This document shows positions 1-8,469 of a stretch of DNA of 64,000 bases, piece by piece; position 1 is the stretch's first letter, and the number at the start of each line of letters is the position of its first letter. The stretch spans positions 248,001 to 312,000 of the forward strand of contig JAPOYR010000011.1 of the NCBI GenBank assembly GCA_026706485.1. Reading direction: 5' to 3'. The position numbers and the translations under genes were made by a program. This DNA is from Chloroflexota bacterium. Its GTDB lineage: Bacteria > Chloroflexota > UBA11872. The notes beneath the pieces are model-generated. The model was not told the origin of the DNA. It worked only from the letters and a program-made list of their open reading frames with translations, and made no database searches.

Positions 1-805
1 CGAGGCCGGCGCCGCCCAGACGACCTTGCTGCAGCGCATCGACGAGCGCGTCTTCGTCGATCACTCCGCCCCGCGCCGTGTTGATCACGATCGCGTCAGG
101 CTTCATTTGGGCCAGCTCGGCGGCTCCGATCAGGCCGCGCGTGCTCTCCATCAGCGGCACGTGCAGCGAGACGATGTCCGAAGTCTCCAGCAGTTCGGTC
201 CACGACACGTGGCGGACCTTCAGGCTCTCGGTCACCTCGCTCGGCGCCTGCACCACGTCGAAGTACTGCAACTCCACGCCGAACGGGTGCAGCCGCTGCG
301 CGACCTGCCGGCCGATTTGCCCGAAGCCCACCAGCCCAACGGTGCGTCCCTCGAGCTCGTGCGGCTCCCACTCGGGCGTCTTGGCCGCCGTCCAACGGCC
401 GGACCGCGTATCGCGGTCGATCACCGGCAGCCGCCGCAGCACGGAGAGGATGAGCAGGATGGTGTGCTCGGCCACGGCAACGGCGTTCGCGCCGCCGTTG
501 GTGGCCAGCAGCTGCCCGGCCGCCCGGCAGCGGTCGAGATCAACCGTGTCGTAGCCCGCGGACAGGAGTTGGATCAGCCGCACACGCCCGTCGGGATCGT
601 AGATGGCGTCCGGCAAGGGACTGAGCGGCGTGGCGATCACGACCTCGGCGCTGCGGATGATGTCGGCGTCCTCGTCGGTCAGCGAGCCGATGTCAGCGCC
701 AACGTGCCGCGTTTCGATCAGCTCCCAGCCGGGCGCATCCGGCAGAAGCTCATGGGTCAGGCGCCGGCATCCCTCGCCGAACTCCTGGTAGAGCGCAATT
801 CTCAT
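1..805 (-). CDS. D-2-hydroxyacid dehydrogenase (phosphoglycerate dehydrogenase-like), 3' end cut by window edge
   Basis: The frame is open from an ATG at 805 to the left edge, giving about 268 residues; the C-terminus lies outside the window. It begins MRIALYQEF. A Rossmann nucleotide-binding motif, GLVGFGQIGRQVA, lies near residue 155. The family signature INTARGGVIDEDAL, with the substrate-binding Arg, lies near residue 247. These mark NAD(P)-dependent D-isomer 2-hydroxyacid dehydrogenases (SerA, glyoxylate reductase, D-lactate dehydrogenase). Substrate cannot be read from the sequence. The N-terminal catalytic half is short and no ACT domain is visible in this part, so SerA is not certain. 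It follows murE on the same strand after a 73-base gap and may be the last gene of the rsmI-murE operon. Confidence 0.93.
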   Translation of the reverse strand, partial: MRIALYQEFGEGCRRLTHELLPDAPGWELIETRHVGADIGSLTDEDADIIRSAEVVIATPLSPLPDAIYDPDGRVRLIQLLSAGYDTVDLDRCRAAGQLLATNGGANAVAVAEHTILLILSVLRRLPVIDRDTRSGRWTAAKTPEWEPHELEGRTVGLVGFGQIGRQVAQRLHPFGVELQYFDVVQAPSEVTESLKVRHVSWTELLETSDIVSLHVPLMESTRGLIGAAELAQMKPDAIVINTARGGVIDEDALVDALQQGRLGGAGL

Positions 806-878
806 CGGGCGGTTTCTCGCGGCTAATCCGGTGGTGCGGTCACGTCGCGGGCATACCCTAGCAGCCGCGAGGCGGCGG

Positions 879-2405
879 CTACGGCGCCGGGTAGCCGGCG
901 GCCGCCAGCGCTGCCCGCGCCACCGCGGATTCGTCCCACGCAATGGTGCGGTCGGCGTAGGCGATGCTGGTTTCGTGGCCCTTGCCCGCCAGCAAGACCG
1001 TGTCGCCCGCATTGGCCTCGGCGATGGCCGCCTGAATGGCCATCCGTCGATCCAGCACGATGTCGATCCAGATGTCGGGCCGTACTTCCCTGGCGCCGGC
1101 AACGACCGCCTCGGCGATGGCTTGGGGATCTTCGCTTCGGGGATCCTCGTCGGCCACCAGGACCCAGTCGGCCAGCTCGGCGGCCGCGCGACCCAGCAGT
1201 GGCCGCTTGCTCCGATCCTGATCGCCCGCGCTGCCAAAAAGGGCGATGAGCCGACCTGGAGTTTGCGGACGCAGCGCCCGCAGACAGGCCTCCAGCGCCG
1301 CCGGCGTGTGCGCGAAATCCACGATGACCCGGAACGGCTGACCGCAGTCGATTGCCTGCATGCGCCCCGGAACCGATGCGATGCTCGGCAGCGCCGCGAT
1401 TGCATTGTCGAGACTGCCGCAAATCGACCCCACGCACGCCGCGGCGGCGGCAATGTTGGCGGCATTCCAGGGGCCCACGAGGTTGGTCGGGACGGTCCAG
1501 CAGCCCCAGGGGGAGCTCAGCGTCACTTTAGGGCGCCCGTCGTCGAGTTCGACCCACTCCGACTGCACATCGGCGGTCGGCTGCCGGCCAAACGTGATCA
1601 CGTCGCTGCGGGTATGGCGTGCAAATCCGGCTACCACCGGATCGTCGGCGTTGAGAATGGCCGCCCGACCCCGGTCGGTGGCGGGAGTCGCGTCGAGCAG
1701 ATCGAGCAGCCGGCGCTTTGCCCGGCGGTAGCCCTCGATGCTGCCGTGAAGGTCGAGATGCTCGTGGGTCACGTTTGTAATTACCGCGCGGTCGAAGCTG
1801 AAGCCGTCCACGCGCCGGAGCTCCAGCGCGTGCGACGCCACCTCGAGCACCGCCCAGTCGGTCCCCGCATCCACCAGTTCCCGCAGCTGCCGAGCGATCA
1901 CCGGCGGCTCGGGTGTCGTCAGCCGCCCGGCCGCGGGCAGCCATTCGCCAGAAAGCCACGTGCCCACGGTGGTCATGGCGCCGGCGGCGTGTCCTTGCGA
2001 TTGAAGCATCGACGCGATCAGGTGACTCGTCGTGGTCTTGCCGTCCGTACCCGTCACGCCGACCGTGCCGATGTCCAGATCGGGCTCGCCCCACAGGCGC
2101 CGGGCCAGCGCGGCCAGAGCCCGCCGACCGTCCGGCACGATCGCCAGACCCACGCGCGAGGGGACTTCGACGGGACGCTCGGCGACCACGGCCACGGCAC
2201 CGGCGGCGATGGCCGAGGAGATGTAGGCGTGACCGTCATCGCGCAGCCCGCGCCGGGCGACGAAGCAGGCGCCGGGGCCAACCTGTCGCGAGTCGAAGTG
2301 CACCGACTCGATCAATCCGCCGGCCGGCTGGCGCAGTTGCGCGTCCGGACAAGCCGCCAGGAGATCGGCGAACGGCCGTGGGGCCGGCGACTCCCGGCCG
2401 TTCAT
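879..2405 (-). CDS. murE: UDP-N-acetylmuramoyl-tripeptide synthetase MurE
   Basis: Cytoplasmic ATP-dependent ligase that adds the third (diamino) residue to UDP-MurNAc-L-Ala-D-Glu in peptidoglycan synthesis; 508 residues, normal length. It shows the N-terminal Mur domain, the P-loop VTGTDGKTTT, the NVTHEHLDLHG region, the YRRAKRRLL lysine usually carbamylated, and the C-terminal KGHET. The specificity motif reads DEDPRSEDP where DAP-adding enzymes have DNPR. The EDPR/DDPR type fits another diamino acid such as lysine or ornithine, though this is inferred. The ATG at 2405 overlaps the femX stop as ATGA, so this start is preferred over an in-frame one 24 codons upstream. It is translationally coupled to the bridge-forming enzyme gene. 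Confidence 0.96.
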   Translation of the reverse strand: MNGRESPAPRPFADLLAACPDAQLRQPAGGLIESVHFDSRQVGPGACFVARRGLRDDGHAYISSAIAAGAVAVVAERPVEVPSRVGLAIVPDGRRALAALARRLWGEPDLDIGTVGVTGTDGKTTTSHLIASMLQSQGHAAGAMTTVGTWLSGEWLPAAGRLTTPEPPVIARQLRELVDAGTDWAVLEVASHALELRRVDGFSFDRAVITNVTHEHLDLHGSIEGYRRAKRRLLDLLDATPATDRGRAAILNADDPVVAGFARHTRSDVITFGRQPTADVQSEWVELDDGRPKVTLSSPWGCWTVPTNLVGPWNAANIAAAAACVGSICGSLDNAIAALPSIASVPGRMQAIDCGQPFRVIVDFAHTPAALEACLRALRPQTPGRLIALFGSAGDQDRSKRPLLGRAAAELADWVLVADEDPRSEDPQAIAEAVVAGAREVRPDIWIDIVLDRRMAIQAAIAEANAGDTVLLAGKGHETSIAYADRTIAWDESAVARAALAAAGYPAP

Positions 2406-3451
2406 ACCGGACCCGCCCGGCCGGCGCGCGCGCTGTGAATTGCCTCGCGCAGGCGCACGGCTCGGGTGAGCAGCCACGCCCGCGCAGGCTGTAGCGATAG
2501 ATCGAACGCGCTGGGATAGGTCACCAGGTCCGGATTGAATCCGAGCTTGAACCGGTGCACGCCGGCCATGGCGTCGTTTGCGTCGTCGGGGTCCGCCATG
2601 CCCCAGAGGTCATATCGCGTGAAACCCCGCCCTTTGGCCCACTGCATGGCCGCCCACTGCACGGCGTGCGGCGCCATGAGATTGCGATGCTGGTTCGACG
2701 ACCCACCAAAGACGTAGGCGGCGGTGCGGCCCGCGCCCACCACCATCAGCGCCGCCAGCGGCGTTCCCTGATACCGGGCAATGAAGAGCGCACCCTGATC
2801 GGGTTGAAACGTCTGCCACACATCGCGGTAGTACGACGCGTGGTGAATGGCAAACCGCTCACGCGAAGCGGTGATTTGAACCAACCCTACGAACGCCTCG
2901 AAGTCGGCGTTGCCTTCGGCAGGCGCCACCTCCACGCCGCGGCGTCCGGCGAGTCGGATGTTGTAGCGCATCTTGGACTTGAAGCCGCCGAGGATGTCGG
3001 ATTCCGGGCGCTCGAGGTCGACCACGGCGGTGCGCGGGATCTGCACGAACTGGTTTGACGACCGCAATCCACAGGACGCAAGCGCATCAGCGGCCAAATT
3101 GCTCGGCGGCTCGATGCGGACGAAGGATGCGCCGTGGTCCCGGCCGACCTCGATGGCCGCACGCGCCGCCGCCGCGGCGTCGTCCGGGGTTTCGGCCAGC
3201 GGTCCGCGCGGCACATAGGCCAGGCCGACGCGCGGCCCGCCCGGCCACGCTCGCCGGGTGCGGATGAGCACCTGCGCCCCGCCCGCGAGACCGCCGTCGC
3301 CGCGCGGCAGGCCCAGCCGGATCGCGCGCCATCCGTATCGCGACTTCAACTCCCCCCACCGCCACGACTGCAGAAAGCCACCATCGGCATGTCTGGCCAC
3401 AAAGGCCTCCCACGCCGCCTGCGACTCGACCCGGGAGACGGCGGCAGTCAT
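2402..3451 (-). CDS. FemX/FemAB-family peptidyltransferase (lipid II interpeptide-bridge enzyme)
   Basis: A 349-residue protein with the duplicated GNAT-like fold of the FemABX family. These enzymes transfer amino acids from aminoacyl-tRNA to the diamino acid of lipid II on the inner membrane face. Family landmarks are GGFLQSWRWGELKSRYGW near the N-terminus, the basic FKSKMRYNIRLAGRRGVEV stretch in the middle, and LMAPHAVQWAAMQWAKGRG with YDLWGM in the second half. Its ATG overlaps the menG stop as ATGA, and its own stop overlaps murE's ATG the same way. Lying next to murE, it supports a cross-bridge type of peptidoglycan. Which amino acid is transferred is not readable. Confidence 0.88.
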   Translation of the reverse strand: MTAAVSRVESQAAWEAFVARHADGGFLQSWRWGELKSRYGWRAIRLGLPRGDGGLAGGAQVLIRTRRAWPGGPRVGLAYVPRGPLAETPDDAAAAARAAIEVGRDHGASFVRIEPPSNLAADALASCGLRSSNQFVQIPRTAVVDLERPESDILGGFKSKMRYNIRLAGRRGVEVAPAEGNADFEAFVGLVQITASRERFAIHHASYYRDVWQTFQPDQGALFIARYQGTPLAALMVVGAGRTAAYVFGGSSNQHRNLMAPHAVQWAAMQWAKGRGFTRYDLWGMADPDDANDAMAGVHRFKLGFNPDLVTYPSAFDLSLQPARAWLLTRAVRLREAIHSARAGRAGPV

Positions 3452-4143
3452 GGGCGGCGCGCCACGTGGATCGCCACGGCGCCCAGGGCGTGCTTGCGGA
3501 ACCGCACGTCGACGAAGCCGGCGGCTTCGATCTGGTGGGCCAGCTCCTGCGCCGTGGGAAAGTCGTCCACCGACTCGGGCAGCCAGGTGTAGGCCGCTGC
3601 GTGGCCGCTGATCCGGCGCCCCACCCAGGGAATCCACCGATGGAAATACAGGCGGAAGAGGTGCCGGAACACCGGCGTGCGGATCGGCGTCATTTCGAGG
3701 ATGACCAGCACGCCGCCGGGACGCAACACCCTTGCGAAGCCGCTCCAGGCACGCGGCAGGCTGTCCAGGTTGCGCGGCAGGAACGCGCTGACGATCGCAT
3801 CGACGGAGCCGGATGCCAGCGGCAGGCACAGCGCGTCGCCCTGCAGGGCGCTGACATCGGCGCCGTCACGCCGCGCGCGCTCCATCCCGTGAGCCAGCAT
3901 CTCGCCCGCGAAATCGAGCGCAATGACTCGGGGAGCGTTGGCGGAGCGACGCCAGGCTTCCAGCGACAGGTCGAGCGTCCCGGCGCCGGCGTCAAGAATG
4001 GTCGTGGGGCGGCCGATGAGCGCCTGATCCACGGCATGGCGTCGCCAGCCGCGGTCCATCCCGAAACTCATCAGCCGGTTGAGCAGGTCGTAGCGGGGTG
4101 CGATCGCGTCGAACATGGGACGCACCCACGGCGATTTGGCCAT
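3448..4143 (-). CDS. menG: demethylmenaquinone methyltransferase (MenG/UbiE family)
   Basis: SAM-dependent C-methyltransferase of 231 residues. It opens with the UbiE signature MFDAIAPRYDLLNRLMSFGMD. SAM motif I is ILDAGAGTLDLSLE, followed by the acidic VIALDFAGEML and the post-motif LRPGGVLVILEM. It should carry out the last step of menaquinone synthesis. This fits the polyprenyl diphosphate synthase gene 25 bases upstream, which would make the quinone side chain. One departure from typical UbiE is DAGAGT instead of DVGCGTG in motif I, a mild change still compatible with SAM binding. It is coupled to femX by an ATGA overlap. Confidence 0.9.
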   Translation of the reverse strand: MAKSPWVRPMFDAIAPRYDLLNRLMSFGMDRGWRRHAVDQALIGRPTTILDAGAGTLDLSLEAWRRSANAPRVIALDFAGEMLAHGMERARRDGADVSALQGDALCLPLASGSVDAIVSAFLPRNLDSLPRAWSGFARVLRPGGVLVILEMTPIRTPVFRHLFRLYFHRWIPWVGRRISGHAAAYTWLPESVDDFPTAQELAHQIEAAGFVDVRFRKHALGAVAIHVARRP

Positions 4144-4168
4144 GCCGCATTATCGGCCGTGCGGGCGG

Positions 4169-5119
4169 CTAGCGGGTGCGCTCGGTCGCTTGGTGAATGA
4201 AGGCCGCCAAGGACTCGCGCGACGGGGACGGGCGAACGCGGTCCAGGGCGGCCCGGGCCTGCGCCGCGTAGCGCCCAGCGACCGCGGCCGCATCTTCAAC
4301 CGCACCCGACGACTTGATCGCATCGAGGGCCTGCATGACATCGGCGTCATCGGTCGCCTTTCCGGTGAGCACCGCGCGCACGGGATCGTCGTCGCCAGGC
4401 CGGTCGCCGAGGTACAAAATCACCGGAAGCGTAACCAGCCCGGCGCGCAGATCGGTTCCGATGGGCTTGCCGGTTTCGGCCGCCAATCCGCTGATATCCA
4501 GGATGTCGTCGGTGATCTGAAAGGCCATGCCGAGGCTCCAGCCCAGGTCTCGAAATGCCTTCTGCTCAGCCGCTGGGGAGTCGCCCAGCACGGCGGCGGC
4601 TTCACACGCCAGCGCGAACAGCGAAGCCGTCTTGTGGCCGATTTTTCTCAGATATTGCTCGCGGGCCAGATCGCCCCCGCCTTCGTAGCTGGGAGCCACA
4701 AACTCGCTCGTGGACATGTCGTGGATGGTGGCCGCGAACAAGCGCACGATGACCGGCCGATCAAGCTGCGCGACCAGGTCGGCGGCGGTCGCAAACAGAT
4801 AGTCGCCGGCCAGCACGGCGATCTTTTGCGACCACATGACATGCACGGCGGGCTGCCCGCGGCGCTCCGGCGAGCTGTCGACGATGTCGTCGTGCACCAG
4901 CGTGGCCGAGTGCAGCACCTCCGTGGCAGCCGCCAGCTTGGCTACGGCTTCGGGGCGTCCACCGACGATCGCGGCGACGTGGAGCGCCAGGGCCGGTCGC
5001 AGACGCTTGCCCGGCGCCAGCAGCACCGCGCCGAGGACTTCCTCGAGCAAGGGAATCTCTGGAACGCGCGTGCAGGCGCGCAGAACGTCCTCGACCTCGG
5101 CAAGCCGCGGCGCGACCAT
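4169..5119 (-). CDS. polyprenyl (heptaprenyl-type) diphosphate synthase
   Basis: Trans-isoprenyl diphosphate synthase making the long prenyl chain used for menaquinone. Both aspartate-rich motifs are present: TLVHDDIVDSSPERRG and FQITDDILDISG. GKRLRPAL near the N-terminus and KPIGTDLRAGLVTLP near the C-terminus are also typical. Length (about 316 residues from this start) fits HepT/IspB. The start is uncertain. ATG 5119 sits where the family normally begins, but GTG 5167 (overlapping the tatD stop) and ATG 5200 (41 bases inside tatD) are in frame, and none has a clear ribosome-binding site. It lies between tatD and menG in the operon. Chain length cannot be stated from sequence alone. Confidence 0.92.
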   Translation of the reverse strand: MVAPRLAEVEDVLRACTRVPEIPLLEEVLGAVLLAPGKRLRPALALHVAAIVGGRPEAVAKLAAATEVLHSATLVHDDIVDSSPERRGQPAVHVMWSQKIAVLAGDYLFATAADLVAQLDRPVIVRLFAATIHDMSTSEFVAPSYEGGGDLAREQYLRKIGHKTASLFALACEAAAVLGDSPAAEQKAFRDLGWSLGMAFQITDDILDISGLAAETGKPIGTDLRAGLVTLPVILYLGDRPGDDDPVRAVLTGKATDDADVMQALDAIKSSGAVEDAAAVAGRYAAQARAALDRVRPSPSRESLAAFIHQATERTR

Positions 5120-5159
5120 GCTGGTCGCGTGGTGGTCAGCGTCGGCCGCCGATTGATGG

Positions 5160-5939
5160 TCAGGCACAGGCGGCGGGGGCACCGAAGACGGCGCGCGCAT
5201 TCCGGGTGGTCTTCTCGGCCAGTGAGGGTACCGACATTCCCACCGCCGCCGCCACTACCGCCGCCGTATGCGGCAGGTGCGCCGGTTCGTTGCGCCGGCC
5301 TCGAAGCGGCTCCGGGGACAGATAGGGCGCATCCGTCTCGAGCAGCAACCGCTCAGGCGGGATTTCAGCTGCCGCGGCGCGCAGCTCGTGCTCGCGACGA
5401 AACGTGACGATGCCCGAAAGCGAGATGTGCAGCCCGAGATTGGTGAACTCACGGACCTGATTGGCGTCCCCCGCAAAGCTGTGCATCACGCCCGTGATTC
5501 CCGGCACGGCCTCGAGCACGCCGGCTACGGCGTCAAGCGACTCGCGCGAGTGGATCACGACCGGCAGGTCAAGCTCGACCGCCAGCGCGCACTGCTCCGC
5601 AAATGCGCGCGCTTGGACGTCGCGCGGTTGAAACTCGCGATAGTGGTCGAGCCCGGTTTCGCCGATGGCTCGGACCTTCGGGTGGGCGGCCAGTGAGCGC
5701 ACTTCGTGCGCCGTGCGGCGGTCCCAGCTCCCGCACTCGTGCGGATGCACGCCGACGGACGCCAGCCATCCGTCATAGCGCTCGGCAAGCTCAATGGCCC
5801 GGCGGCTCGACTCGAGGTCGTTGGCCACCACCAGCACCTCACCGACGCCCGCGGCAACCGCGCGGGCGTGGAGCGCCGGCAATTCGTCGGCGAAGACGTG
5901 ATCCCCCAGATGGGCGTGGGTGTCGAAGAGCGTGGCTAT
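5160..5939 (-). CDS. tatD: TatD-family metal-dependent hydrolase (DNase), apparently ATA start
   Basis: TIM-barrel metallohydrolase of about 259 residues. Metal ligands are visible in order: FDTHAHLGD, the IGETGLDHY glutamate, VVIHSRE, MHSFAGD and LLLETDAPYLSPEP. TatD proteins act as 3'-5' exonucleases or D-aminoacyl-related hydrolases. The metG-tatD neighbourhood is widely conserved. Odd: no ATG, GTG or TTG occurs in frame between the DTHAH motif and well inside metG. The only junction-like start is an ATA at 5939 overlapping the metG TAG stop as ATAG, copying the ATGA couplings elsewhere in this operon. A longer product starting within metG cannot be excluded. Confidence 0.9.
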   Translation of the reverse strand: MATLFDTHAHLGDHVFADELPALHARAVAAGVGEVLVVANDLESSRRAIELAERYDGWLASVGVHPHECGSWDRRTAHEVRSLAAHPKVRAIGETGLDHYREFQPRDVQARAFAEQCALAVELDLPVVIHSRESLDAVAGVLEAVPGITGVMHSFAGDANQVREFTNLGLHISLSGIVTFRREHELRAAAAEIPPERLLLETDAPYLSPEPLRGRRNEPAHLPHTAAVVAAAVGMSVPSLAEKTTRNARAVFGAPAACA

Positions 5940-7468
5940 GCGGCCTCGATGCGTGGAAACAGCGCGGCGCCGCCCGGAACCCGGTGCCCGGCCGACAGGC
6001 CGGTCCAGCCGCCCGCGCCCCAGTCGCCGGGGCCGGCGGGCGGCAGGCCCAAGCGGCCGAGGATGGCGGTTGAGGTCCGCGGCATGGCCGGCTGGATTTG
6101 TATGGCGATGTGGCGCACCGCCTCCAGGGCGGCGCCCAACACGGTCGAAAGCCGCTCGCGCTGCACGGGGTCCCTGGCCAATCGCCACGGCTCGGTGCGG
6201 TCGATGTATCGATTCACCGCGCTCACGAAGTCGAACGTGGCGCCCAGGGCCAGGTGCAGTCGCCAGGACTCGTAGTTCGCTTCGGCCAGCGTCCAGGCCG
6301 TTTCGGCCGCGGCGCGCAGCTCGCTCTCCACCTCCGAAGGCTCTTCCGCCGGCGGGACCACGCCGTCGAAATAGCGACCGAGCATGGACGTGGTGCGCAG
6401 CACCAGATTGCCGAGGTCGTTGCCCAGGTCGTCCTGGTAGCGGCGCCCCATGTTCTTCCACTTGAAGTCGCCGTCGCGATCGAAGGGCACTTCGCGCAGC
6501 AAGTAGTAGCGCAGGGCGTCCGATCCGTGCCGCTCGATCACATCGGCCGGTCGCACGATGTGACCGCTCGTTTGGCTCATCGGCGCGCCTTCGTAGTCCA
6601 CCCATCCGTGGACCACGATTTGCCGGGGCAGCGGCAAACCCGCCGACATGAGCATCGTGGGCCAATAGAGCGCGTGGAAGCGGACGATGTCCTTGCCGAT
6701 GACGTGCGCCTCGGCCGGCCACCATCGCTCGAATGCCGCCTCGCCGCCGTTTTGCCCGAAGCCAATGCCGGTGATGTAGTTGATCAGCGCGTCGAACCAG
6801 ACATAGATCCGCTGCGCGGGATCGTTGGGCAGCGGGATCCCCCAGGTCAGCGAGGCGCGCGAGATGCTGAAATCCCGCAAGCCCTGGCGAATGATGCCGA
6901 GCATTTCGTTGCGCCGCGTGTCCGGGTACACAAAGTCCGGGTGAGCCTCGTAATGGGCGGCGATGGCGTCCTGGTACTTGGACATGCGGAAGAAGTAGTT
7001 CCGTTCGGTGACCCACTCGGGTTTGGCGTCGTGGAACGGACATAGCCCGTCGGTCAGGTCATCGTCCGTATAGAACGCCTCGCAGGGGACGCAATACCAA
7101 CCCTCGTAGTCGCCCTCGTAGATGTCGCCTTGGGCCAGCACGCGAGCAAAGAATTCATTCACCGTCACGTGATGCCGCGGCTCCGTGGTGCGAACGAAGT
7201 CGTCGAATTCGACGTCAACGCTGCGCCAGACGTCTTGGAAGCGCTCGGCGGCCTCGTCGACGTACGCCATGGTGTCCATGCCGGCCTCGGCGGCCTGGCG
7301 GCTCACGCGCTGGCTGTTCTCGTCGAGCCCCCCGAGGAAATAGGCGTCAACCCCGCACAGCCGCTTGAAGCGCACCATGGCATCCGCGGCGATCATTTCG
7401 AAGCTGTGGCCCACATGCGGCTCGCCGCTGGGATAGGGAATGGCGGTGGTGAGGTAGTACTTCGACAC
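5936..7468 (-). CDS. metG: methionyl-tRNA synthetase with degenerate KMSKS loop
   Basis: Class I aminoacyl-tRNA synthetase of 510 residues, the short form without the C-terminal dimerisation/tRNA-binding domain. It has IPYPSGEPHVGH (HIGH-type motif, residues 18-21), a single zinc knuckle CVPCEAFYTDD...LCPFH, the methionine-pocket WFDALINYITG, and the anticodon-domain RYYLLREVPFDRDGDF region. The usual KMSKS loop is replaced: residues 296-300 read PMSQT within YEGAPMSQTSGHIVRP, so both lysines are missing. GLDENSQRV also replaces the usual GTDEHG. Overall similarity to Thermus-type MetRS is clear by eye. It follows rsmI by 45 bases and precedes tatD. Confidence 0.93.
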   Translation of the reverse strand: MSKYYLTTAIPYPSGEPHVGHSFEMIAADAMVRFKRLCGVDAYFLGGLDENSQRVSRQAAEAGMDTMAYVDEAAERFQDVWRSVDVEFDDFVRTTEPRHHVTVNEFFARVLAQGDIYEGDYEGWYCVPCEAFYTDDDLTDGLCPFHDAKPEWVTERNYFFRMSKYQDAIAAHYEAHPDFVYPDTRRNEMLGIIRQGLRDFSISRASLTWGIPLPNDPAQRIYVWFDALINYITGIGFGQNGGEAAFERWWPAEAHVIGKDIVRFHALYWPTMLMSAGLPLPRQIVVHGWVDYEGAPMSQTSGHIVRPADVIERHGSDALRYYLLREVPFDRDGDFKWKNMGRRYQDDLGNDLGNLVLRTTSMLGRYFDGVVPPAEEPSEVESELRAAAETAWTLAEANYESWRLHLALGATFDFVSAVNRYIDRTEPWRLARDPVQRERLSTVLGAALEAVRHIAIQIQPAMPRTSTAILGRLGLPPAGPGDWGAGGWTGLSAGHRVPGGAALFPRIEAA

Positions 7469-7513
7469 AGAGGATTTCGCGCGACGCGAGTCCGCGATTC
7501 TATCCCAGGCGCT

Positions 7514-8362
7514 CTAGGACTCCTTGGCGGGGTCGGCGCGGCGGATCTCCTGGGCCAGGGCATAGACTTCGCGCCGCGGCATCCGCAATTCCCGCGCAAC
7601 CGACGCCGCGGCCTGGCTTGGCGAAGCGCCCGCGGCCATGGCGGCCGTGACCGCGGCGACGACATTCGACGCCTCGGGCGCGGCTTCGGGCTCGCACTCC
7701 GCCACGTCGATCACCAGCGTGATCTCTCCGCGCGGCGCTTCGTGCGCCAGCACCTCGCACAGCTCGGACAGCGGCATTTCTCGAATGTCCTCGTGGAGCT
7801 TGGTCAGCTCCCGGCACATCGCCGTCGGACGGTCGCCGAGACACTCGAGCAACTCGGCCACGCGCGACGCGGCCCGATGCGGCGGCAGGTAGATGACCAG
7901 TGTGCGCGCGACCTCGGCAGCGCGTCGGACCAGGCGCTCGCGCCGCGGCCGTCGCTCGGGCAGGAACCCAATGAACGTGACGGGCTGCTGCGCGAACGAC
8001 ACCACCGACAGGGCCGTGGCCAGGGCTGACGCGCCCGGGATTGGCACCACGGGCATCCCCTCGCGGCGAACCCGGGCCACGAGGTCCGGCCCGGGGTCGG
8101 CCAGGCCGGGGGTTCCGGCGTCGGACACCAACGCGACATCGCCCTCCCGCAAATAGGCGACGATGGCGTCCTCCCGCCGCTCGGGGCTTTCGGCGTGGTA
8201 GGGGATCAGCCGCGGGCTCGCGCCAATGTGGTTGAGCAGCTTGCGGGTGCGCCGAGTGTCCTCCGCCGCGACGACCGGCACCGAGGCGAGCACGCGGGCG
8301 GCGCGCGCCGTCAGATCCTCGAGATTGCCAATCGGCGTGGCCACCACGTAGAGCACGCCCAT
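7514..8362 (-). CDS. rsmI: 16S rRNA 2'-O-methyltransferase RsmI
   Basis: SAM-dependent methylase that 2'-O-methylates C1402 of 16S rRNA (family knowledge); 282 residues. Signatures are LYVVATPIGNLEDLTARA at the N-terminus, AAEDTRRTRKLL, ALVSDAGTPGLADPG, IPGASALATALS and FIGFLPERR, all in the order of the tetrapyrrole-methylase fold. The C-terminal tail after about residue 225 has the small helical domain of many RsmI proteins. It is the first gene of the minus-strand operon that continues into metG-tatD; rsmI next to metG/tatD is a familiar arrangement in Gram-positive bacteria. No promoter upstream is convincing. Confidence 0.95.
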   Translation of the reverse strand: MGVLYVVATPIGNLEDLTARAARVLASVPVVAAEDTRRTRKLLNHIGASPRLIPYHAESPERREDAIVAYLREGDVALVSDAGTPGLADPGPDLVARVRREGMPVVPIPGASALATALSVVSFAQQPVTFIGFLPERRPRRERLVRRAAEVARTLVIYLPPHRAASRVAELLECLGDRPTAMCRELTKLHEDIREMPLSELCEVLAHEAPRGEITLVIDVAECEPEAAPEASNVVAAVTAAMAAGASPSQAAASVARELRMPRREVYALAQEIRRADPAKES

Positions 8363-8401
8363 GGCGGCAAGTGTAGGCGCTCAGCTATTGGACACGGCCG
8401 C

Positions 8402-8443
8402 AACGGCCCCGGCGGGGCTCGGAGCCCCGCCGGTTCGGCCGTT
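8402..8443 (-). terminator. GC-rich hairpin between rsmI and the secreted hydrolase gene
   Basis: Arms AACGGCC (8402-8408) and GGCCGTT (8437-8443) enclose a second stem, CCGGCGGGGCT (8409-8419) with AGCCCCGCCGG (8423-8433). This is almost continuous pairing of about 18 bp. It lies just past the stop of the 8470-10440 gene on the minus strand. No U-tract follows, so it is either an atypical terminator or one of the palindromic repeats of this genome. Confidence 0.55.
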
Positions 8444-8469
8444 GCGTGCGACCTAGCCTCGCGCCGCGT

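Noticed and set aside
831-2438. 535-codon plus-strand open frame opposite murE
   Set aside because: Low-complexity Arg/Gly/His composition, antisense to a clear murE; typical shadow frame in GC-rich DNA.
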